Shown here: piece after piece, positions 59,399 through 64,000 of the stretch
Numbering within the stretch: the first letter of the stretch is position 1
Layout: every line of letters starts with the position of its first letter
Source: Microtetraspora sp. NBRC 16547
Lineage (GTDB): Bacteria; Actinomycetota; Actinomycetes; Streptosporangiales; Streptosporangiaceae
Direction: 5' to 3'
Length of the DNA stretch: 64,000 nucleotides
Assembly: GCF_030268965.1 (NCBI RefSeq)
Contig: NZ_BSSE01000008.1
Location: 124,001 to 188,000 of the forward strand
Notes under the pieces: generated by a model
Told to the model about the DNA's origin: nothing
The model's input: the letters and a program-made list of their open reading frames with translations, nothing else
Databases searched by the model: none
Translations under genes and position numbers: made by a program

Positions 59399-59690
59399 TT
59401 TTACACGGCCACGGACACACATCCCCTGTGACCTGGTCTTTTGCTTTGGTACGGCATGTGCCGCCCATGCAGCCGTAGGCCACCGAGAGCCGCCGTTTGT
59501 CGCTGATCGCGGGATATACGCGGGATGGAATCGCTGACGTTTCCGCAGGTCGTGTGTCACGAACGCTGAAGGAGGCGTTGATGTAGAGGCCTCTGGATGC
59601 GGTGCTGTGCAAGAGATGGAGGTAGGTCCTCCGGGATCGCCCTGCAGGGGGAGGTCCCAAACCACCGCAGGCTGCGTCGGTTAAGCGCCG
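59399..59690. other. Short stretch between ISL3 and the group II intron
   Basis: About 290 bp. No gene supported. The minus strand contains 'SVRDTRPAETSAIPSRVYPAISDKRRLS', which may be a decayed gene of unit 3. Confidence 0.3.
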
Positions 59691-59696
59691 GTCGTG

Positions 59697-61470
59697 GTGA
59701 GCGCTGCGGGAAAAGGCGCGACTGATCGCGTCAGGTGTGGGTCAGGAAGGCGAGCGAGAGCGAACCGCTGATGACGTGTCGTAAGAAATTCCAGTGGCGT
59801 CGAAACCGGGGCAAGACCTGGGCTCCGGGACAAGTCTGGGGGGAGCCTGCCGACTGCCCAGACGGCGTCCGGCATGTAGGCGGCGCGAGCCTGGCCCGGG
59901 CTCTTGTGCGGAACGTGAGAACCTGTCGCCCCGATACTGTCGCCGGCCCGGAGGGCCGGCGACGAGAGGGAGATCCCCAAGCGGTCCACGCCGCAAGGGG
60001 CCGAGTACCGACGCGGGGCACGGGGGCGGACCGTCTCGTAGTAGTGACGAAGCCCGGTAATGCGGGTGGAGCGAAGGGGACGGGTCATCTGGGTCTGTTC
60101 GGTGGTCAACCGGCATCGCCGGGAGGAGCCAGGTGAGCGGACCGAAGTCGTTTGAGATTTCCAAGCACATGGTCCTTGAGGCGTACCGGAGGGTGAAGGC
60201 CAACAAGGGGGCGGCGGGAGTCGACGGTCAGTCGATCGAGCAGTTCGAGCAGGACCTCAAGGGGAACCTGTACAAGCTGTGGAATCGGATGTCGTCGGGG
60301 TGTTACTTCCCGCCGCCGGTGCGGATGGTGGAGATCCCCAAGCCGGGAGGCAATGGGGTCCGGGTTCTTGGCGTACCTTCGGTCGCGGACCGGGTCGCGC
60401 AGACCGTGGCGGCCATGGTCCTGGAGCCGGGAGTGGAGAAGATCTTCCATCCCGATTCGTACGGGTATCGGCCTCGCAAGAGCGCGCTGGATGCGGTGGG
60501 GGTGTGCCGGGAACGCTGCTGGAGAGCCGACTGGGTTATCGATCTTGATATTGAAGGGTTCTTCGACAATCTCGATCACGAGTTGGTGCTCAAGGCCGTC
60601 GCCCACCACACCGGCCACAAGTGGATCCTGCTGTATGTGGAGCGGTGGCTCAAAGCGCCGCTTCAAAAGCCGGATGGCACGCTGGTGGCACGGGATCGCG
60701 GTAGCCCGCAGGGTTCAGCGATCTCACCCTTGCTCGCCAACTTGTTCATGCATTACGCGTTCGACGTGTGGATGGCTCGGGAGTTTCCGGGGGTCGCCTT
60801 CGAGCGGTATTGCGATGATGTGGTGGTTCACTGTCGCAGCGAGGCCGAAGCGCACCAGGTGCGACAGGCGATCGCGGAGCGACTGGCCGAATGCGGGGGG
60901 TTGCGGTTGCATCCCGGCAAGACCCGCATCGTGTACTGCAAGGACGGCAAGAGGCGTGGCTCGTACGAACACACCTCATTCACCTTCCTTGGGTACGGAT
61001 TCCGAGTCCGCAGGGTCCGGGCGAAGACGGGAGCGTATTTCTTCAGCTTCAACCCGGCCATCAGTGATGAGGCGGCCAAGCGCATCCGGGCGCAGATCCG
61101 CGCCTGGCGGCTGCACCTGCGCAGTGGAGCAGGCCTGAAGGACCTCGCACGCGAGATCAACGCCGTCGTGCGCGGGTGGATCAACTACTACGGGCGCTAC
61201 TACCGGTCCGCGTTGGTTCCCAGCCTCAACCGGATCAACGACTACCTGGTCCGGTGGATCGTGCAGAAGTACAAGCGGTACCGCGGCCGATGGATGCGAG
61301 CGCGAGACGCTCTGGGGAGAGCCGCAACGCTTTACCCTGGGCTCTTCGCCCACTGGCACTTCGTCAAGCCGTGACCCGAAGCGACTGGATGACGGGAGCC
61401 GTGTAAATCGAGAGGTTTACGCACGGTTCTGCGAGGGCCGGGGGCTGAGATGCCCCCGGCTACTCACCGA
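59697..61470 (+). mobile_element. Group II intron (ribozyme plus maturase gene)
   Basis: The RT gene is preceded by ~430 bp of structured, non-coding sequence starting near GTGAGCGCTGCGG (5' end about 59697), as expected for ribozyme domains I-IV. Downstream, 61398-61434 forms a domain V-like hairpin: GAGCCGTG ... CACGGTTC with a GAGA loop region. Next a GGGCCGGGGGC...GCCCCCGGCTACTCA stem (about 61436-61468) fits domain VI and the 3' end. Exact exon junctions are estimates. Confidence 0.82.
60133..61374 (+). CDS. ltrA: Group II intron reverse transcriptase/maturase
   Basis: 413 aa. 'VKANKGAAGVDG', 'VRVLGVPSVADRVAQ', 'SYGYRPRKSA', 'DLDIEGFFDNLDHELV', 'SPQGSAISPLLANLF', and the active site 'ERYCDDVVVHCRS' (~223-235) are RT motifs. 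The usual YADD is YCDD here. The C-terminal maturase region ('FTFLGYGFRVRR', 'LAREINAVVRGWINYYGRYYRSALVPSLNRINDYL') is present. No C-terminal HNH endonuclease follows, so mobility may use nascent DNA at replication forks. Confidence 0.94.
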   Translation: MSGPKSFEISKHMVLEAYRRVKANKGAAGVDGQSIEQFEQDLKGNLYKLWNRMSSGCYFPPPVRMVEIPKPGGNGVRVLGVPSVADRVAQTVAAMVLEPGVEKIFHPDSYGYRPRKSALDAVGVCRERCWRADWVIDLDIEGFFDNLDHELVLKAVAHHTGHKWILLYVERWLKAPLQKPDGTLVARDRGSPQGSAISPLLANLFMHYAFDVWMAREFPGVAFERYCDDVVVHCRSEAEAHQVRQAIAERLAECGGLRLHPGKTRIVYCKDGKRRGSYEHTSFTFLGYGFRVRRVRAKTGAYFFSFNPAISDEAAKRIRAQIRAWRLHLRSGAGLKDLAREINAVVRGWINYYGRYYRSALVPSLNRINDYLVRWIVQKYKRYRGRWMRARDALGRAATLYPGLFAHWHFVKP

Positions 61471-61513
61471 GGGTCGGTTTCCGGACGTCTGCGGGATGAA
61501 TCCAAGGTACGCC

Positions 61514-61543
61514 GAAGGGCCCCGGAGTGATCCGAGACCCTTC
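61514..61543 (-). terminator. Hairpin downstream of the unit-3 integrase remnant
   Basis: GAAGGG (61514-61519) pairs with CCCTTC (61538-61543), and CGGA/TCCG pair inside with wobble pairs between. It is nearly identical to the hairpin at 53397-53426 in unit 2 and lies 23 bp past the integrase stop. Confidence 0.6.
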
Positions 61544-61565
61544 GCTTTCCCGTGCTTATGTTGGA

Positions 61566-61802
61566 TCATGCGACGAGAGCATCCGTGATCCGCTGGTTGG
61601 CCACGTCGCGTTGCCCGTCGATGCACTTGGCGTAGACCCTGAGCATGACGTCGACTCCGTGACCGGCCCGTTCCGCGGCTTCCGGGGCGTGGACCCCGGC
61701 GTTCAGCCAGAGCGAGACCGCCGCGTGCCGAAGGTCGTACGGCCGACCCGCCAAGGGAGAGGCGACCTGGTCGGGTGTGAGCGCGTAGGTTCGGGCTTCC
61801 TT
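61566..61802 (-). pseudogene. Tyrosine integrase C-terminal remnant (unit 3)
   Basis: Reads 'KEARTYALTPDQVASPLAGRPYDLRHAAVSLWLNAGVHAPEAAERAGHGVDVMLRVYAKCIDGQ'. It is almost identical to the same part of the unit-2 integrase and includes the His-x-x-Arg box and catalytic Tyr. The upstream part of the gene is lost: at 61803 the sequence changes abruptly to a very GC-rich ~120-bp stretch. It was probably close to att repeat 3 before the ISL3 and intron insertions. Confidence 0.88.
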
Positions 61803-61934
61803 CAAGGGCGGCGCTCCGCGCCGCCTCGCGGCCCTCGCCCGCTCGGCGGCCGGGCGTGCGGCCTGGGGGCCGGTCCCGGCCGCCGACGGCCCGGGCCGCC
61901 CGCCGCACGAGCAGGTGCCGTGTGACCTCGTCGG

Positions 61935-62477
61935 TCAGCGGTTGAGCCCCTTGCGGTAGCGCAACTTCCTGATTGGCAGGACCTCACTGCGGTCAAGGAC
62001 GAGCGCACCATCGTGGTGCCAGCCATTTCGCTCATAGAAGGAGCGTGCTCGCGTGTTCCCTTCCAGAACCCAGAGGGTTGCCTCGGCGTATCCAGCCGAC
62101 GCCATGGCGTCGAGGACAGCGGTGATCAGTGTTTTGCCCACGCCAGTGCCCCAGACGTCGGGGAGCGTGTAGATCGAGCCGATCATGCCCACCTGCACGG
62201 AGTCGTCATCCTCGTCGTCAGTGGGATAGAAGCGCGAGTATCCAACAACGTGGTCAGTCTGCTCAACGAGCAACGTGCCTGCCCCCGCGCCCCCGGCGCG
62301 GGTCAGCAAGCCTTCCCACGTCTTCGTCAGCGTCTCATGGTCGAGACCATCCAGGTAATCGTCCGACAGAAGCCCACGGAAGGCCGCACGCCATGATGTC
62401 CTCTGGACCCTGGCCAGGGCCGGGGCATCTTGCTGCGTGGCGAGTCTGATTCGAAGTGTCACGTGGTCTTCTCCCAT
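61935..62477 (-). CDS. GNAT family N-acetyltransferase
   Basis: 180 aa from an ATG at 62477; a GTG at 62462 is also possible. 'RIRLATQQDAPALARVQRTSWRAAFRG' starts the fold, 'VGMIGSIYTLPDVWGTGVGKTLITAVLDAMASAGYAEATLWVLEGNTRARSFYERNGW' holds the acetyl-CoA loop (V-x-P-x-x-x-G-x-G) and motif B. It acetylates a small molecule or protein; the substrate is unknown. Cargo of unit 3. Confidence 0.9.
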   Translation of the reverse strand: MGEDHVTLRIRLATQQDAPALARVQRTSWRAAFRGLLSDDYLDGLDHETLTKTWEGLLTRAGGAGAGTLLVEQTDHVVGYSRFYPTDDEDDDSVQVGMIGSIYTLPDVWGTGVGKTLITAVLDAMASAGYAEATLWVLEGNTRARSFYERNGWHHDGALVLDRSEVLPIRKLRYRKGLNR

Positions 62478-62831
62478 AGCGCCGTCTCTCCGCGTGTTCG
62501 CAGACGCTAGCCGTGACCGGGGCGGACGCAAAGCGATTATTTCTCTCGCGCAGCCCACCTTCGTTCCTGCGGCCCTTACGATCGCCTTGCTGTGGCTAGT
62601 CGCCGTACGTGGTTGGGGGCGATCGACGGTCCGAGGCCTCGTTCCTCAGCCCCGGCCCAACGAAGCGCCGTTGGTTGCACTTCGAGTTGCAGTACGGAAC
62701 CGTCCGGGGCTGTTCAGAACGGACCGCGCAGGCCCGCTGACCTGCATTGAACTGTCCTGAACGGTGATCGGCCGAGCTTTTAATCCGCGGATTCGTGAGT
62801 TGACCTTCGGACCTGCTCCTCTTGCGGGACA
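62478..62831. other. Intergenic region with arm-type repeats (unit 3)
   Basis: GGTTGCACTT (62673-62682) and AGTTGCAGTA (62685-62694) mirror the doubled GGTTGCAGTT of unit 2 (57223-57244). The next ~90 bp also resemble unit 2. No gene seen. Confidence 0.5.
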
Positions 62832-63197
62832 TCACTCCCAGGAGCCTGGCGCGTCAACGATGAGATCTTCAGGCCGTGGGAGCGTGGCCGGCTCATCTTC
62901 GACGGAGTAGACCTCAAGACACGAAAGATGGCCTTCTTCGACGAAGAGCAAGACACCATCACTGCGCCCACGTACGTCAGCGGAGATCAGCACGCCATCT
63001 TGCACCGGCGAGGCGAGTGCGCGAGGTCCTGTTCCCACTCGAAGATCCACTGTCGCGCATCCGCATCCGCAACGCCCGCTGACAACTGCCGAAGGAACCT
63101 GAGCCCGAAGTTCGTCCGCGCCGGGGAAATCCTGCGCGAGGAGTGCCAGGATGACGGCTTGCTCCTCGACTGACAGACGACGCTCACTGCTCGACAC
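62832..63197 (-). CDS. Hypothetical protein with Cys-x-Cys-x-Cys motif
   Basis: 121 aa from a GTG at 63197; the frame is open to 63317 but enters the att repeat, so the longer form is unlikely. 'SVEEQAVILALLAQDFPGADELRAQVPSAVVSGRCGCGCATVDLRV' is conserved-looking, and 'VLLFVEEGHLSCLEVYSVEDEP' and 'LPRPEDLIV' follow. Similar proteins of unknown function are frequent in actinomycetes. Cargo at the right end of unit 3. Confidence 0.65.
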   Translation of the reverse strand: MSSSERRLSVEEQAVILALLAQDFPGADELRAQVPSAVVSGRCGCGCATVDLRVGTGPRALASPVQDGVLISADVRGRSDGVLLFVEEGHLSCLEVYSVEDEPATLPRPEDLIVDAPGSWE

Positions 63198-63316
63198 GTC
63201 GTCACGGTAGCGGATCGGGCCTGCGGGATATCTGCGGGATGATCTTCTCTGCCCCCCGTACATCGATAGCTTGCCGAGCAGGTCAGCGGCATATGGCTGG
63301 GGGAAAGAATCACCCA

Positions 63317-63361
63317 CTTCTAATCCGACGGTCGGGGGTTCGAATCCCTCAGGGCGCGCTC
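63317..63361 (+). repeat. att repeat 4: 3' half of tRNA-Arg(UCU)
   Basis: Fourth identical 45-bp copy, closing unit 3. The integrase remnant of the next unit begins ~145 bp to its right, which is the distance expected for an att-adjacent integrase gene. Confidence 0.92.
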
Positions 63362-63377
63362 CCTATGAGCAGTAAGA

Positions 63378-63416
63378 AGAGCTCCTGGCCAGCGGTGATG
63401 CCGGTCAGGAGCCCTC
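63378..63416. terminator. Hairpin between att repeat 4 and the integrase remnant
   Basis: GAGCTCCTG (about 63378-63386) faces CAGGAGCCCTC (about 63405-63415), giving a 6-bp CTCCTG/CAGGAG stem with partial flanking pairing. It lies downstream of the minus-strand integrase remnant, where a terminator is expected. Confidence 0.5.
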
Positions 63417-63504
63417 TTGTTGTGTCCGGTGGCGTACGGCTATGCCCGAGCGGTTGCGGATGATCGTGCCAAATACGTGCGCAAGTTTCCGCGGCTGCTT
63501 TGGA

Positions 63505-63744
63505 TCACTCGACGCCCCTCCGAGCCTCCGAGATCCGTCGCTTGACGGCCTTGTCCTGGCCCGCGATGCACTTGGCGTAGATCCGCAGGAGCCCTCGCAG
63601 CCGCTGGGAGCTTGGTAGCGCGTTTTGCAGGATGGTCTTGTTCCGCAGGGCTGTGCTCGTAGCGGCCCGCTTGCCGTCGAGCAGCGAGGTTGCCGTGTCG
63701 AGCAGCTCCCGTACGGCTGCGCCCGGCGATCGGCAAGGCGCCCA
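63505..63744 (-). pseudogene. Tyrosine integrase with internal deletion (unit 4)
   Basis: One frame reads 'AAVRELLDTATSLLDGKRAATSTALRNKTILQNAL', then 'PSSQRLRGLLRIYAKCIAGQDKAVKRRISEARRGVE' and a TGA at 63505-63507. The first part matches the core-binding domain of the unit-2 integrase ('LALLLDGKAAAASTYRRKRAVFHHAL'). The second matches its C-terminus with the catalytic Tyr ('MLRVYAKCIDGQ'). About 200 residues between them, including the Arg and His-x-x-Arg boxes, are deleted in frame. No start codon is seen. Confidence 0.75.
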
Positions 63745-63938
63745 TCACCCGCAAGGTGGACAAACTCGCGCAAGTCCGAGGCATCACCGCGGGCGGTAGC
63801 TGGCGGACCTCCACGCCATCACCAGCCTGTTGCCCGTCTTCCAAGCCGGCCCCGTCGAACTGCAAGGGTCCGGGTGCCCTTGGCTGTGCCGTGCACCGTC
63901 ACCGCCCGCACCGCGCGGCGGGTCCTGGTAAGCCTCGC

Positions 63939-64000
63939 CTACTTGCTGCGCAGGCTGCCCAGCGGGTTGGGGTCTTCCTCCAGCGCGGTGACCGCCGCCT
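63939..64000 (-). CDS. C-terminal end of a gene leaving the window
   Basis: The minus strand reads 'AAVTALEEDPNPLGSLRSK' before a TAG at 63939-63941. The frame is open to the window edge, and the end looks like a typical charged C-terminus. Too short to identify. Confidence 0.35.
   Translation of the reverse strand, partial: AAVTALEEDPNPLGSLRSK

Noticed and set aside
57575-59406. 8-bp target duplication for the ISL3 element
   Set aside because: The flanks AGGTTAAA and TTTTACAC do not match; only a TTA is shared, which is not enough.
43389-63361. tRNA-Arg genes at the four repeats
   Set aside because: Only the 3' half from the anticodon loop onward is present. No D arm or matching 5' acceptor strand precedes any copy, so they are att remnants.
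1-64000. CRISPR array
   Set aside because: No run of short, regularly spaced direct repeats was seen. The only direct repeats are the att copies kilobases apart and short arm motifs.

Overview
The window is high-GC DNA from an actinomycete. Codon use, GTG/TTG starts with GGAGG ribosome binding sites, an SARP/BTAD-type protein, an RsbW-like ATPase, DUF5994 proteins and an ANTAR protein all fit this. Streptosporangiales is my best guess from protein style alone; no rRNA or complete tRNA is present to confirm it. Almost everything after about 4 kb is accessory DNA.

Layout. 1-4.1 kb: the tail of a Ser/Thr kinase with TPRs, a membrane-anchored BTAD protein, a short regulator fragment and an RsbW-like ATPase with its small partner. 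4.2-7.8 kb: an mrr restriction gene split by a complete IS701-family element, then two zinc-cluster hypotheticals. 7.8-9.7 kb: sparse DNA with strong hairpins and two small genes. 9.7-28.1 kb: an integrative conjugative element (ICE). It has a wHTH regulator, a DUF932 gene, a GIY-YIG/RAMA protein and a tightly overlapped minus-strand transfer operon (sigma-like protein, pilin, VirB6-like, PrgI-like, VirB4, VirD4, replication-relaxation protein, NlpC/P60 hydrolase). These are followed by a methyltransferase pair, a 51-aa ORF, excisionase and tyrosine integrase, chained by stop/start overlaps. No classical relaxase is visible.

28.2-43 kb is a cargo and decay zone. It holds an unknown 398-aa protein, a two-TM protein with CorA-like tail topology, an APH-fold kinase, an hsdM remnant beside a HEPN-motif protein, an IS3 element split by an IS30 element, a protein with a PD-(D/E)XK-like motif, a CHAT protease gene broken by an in-frame stop, and an HNH protein. 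Many of these families occur in defence islands.

43.4-64 kb is the most striking part. Four identical 45-bp copies of the 3' half of tRNA-Arg(UCU) lie in direct orientation (43389, 51864, 57478, 63317), without the 5' half of the tRNA. They cut the region into three units of 8.5, 5.6 and 5.8 kb plus the start of a fourth. Units 2, 3 and 4 each carry a remnant of the same integrase family on the minus strand near their left att. Unit 1 carries a stress and membrane module (DUF5994 twice, ANTAR, STAS, ferredoxin reductase plus fatty-acid desaturase). Unit 2 carries an oxidoreductase/NTF2 pair with a divergent XRE regulator. Unit 3 carries a GNAT acetyltransferase and has been invaded by an ISL3 element and a group II intron. 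I read this as repeated site-specific integration at one tRNA gene, followed by integrase decay that has fixed the cargo in place.
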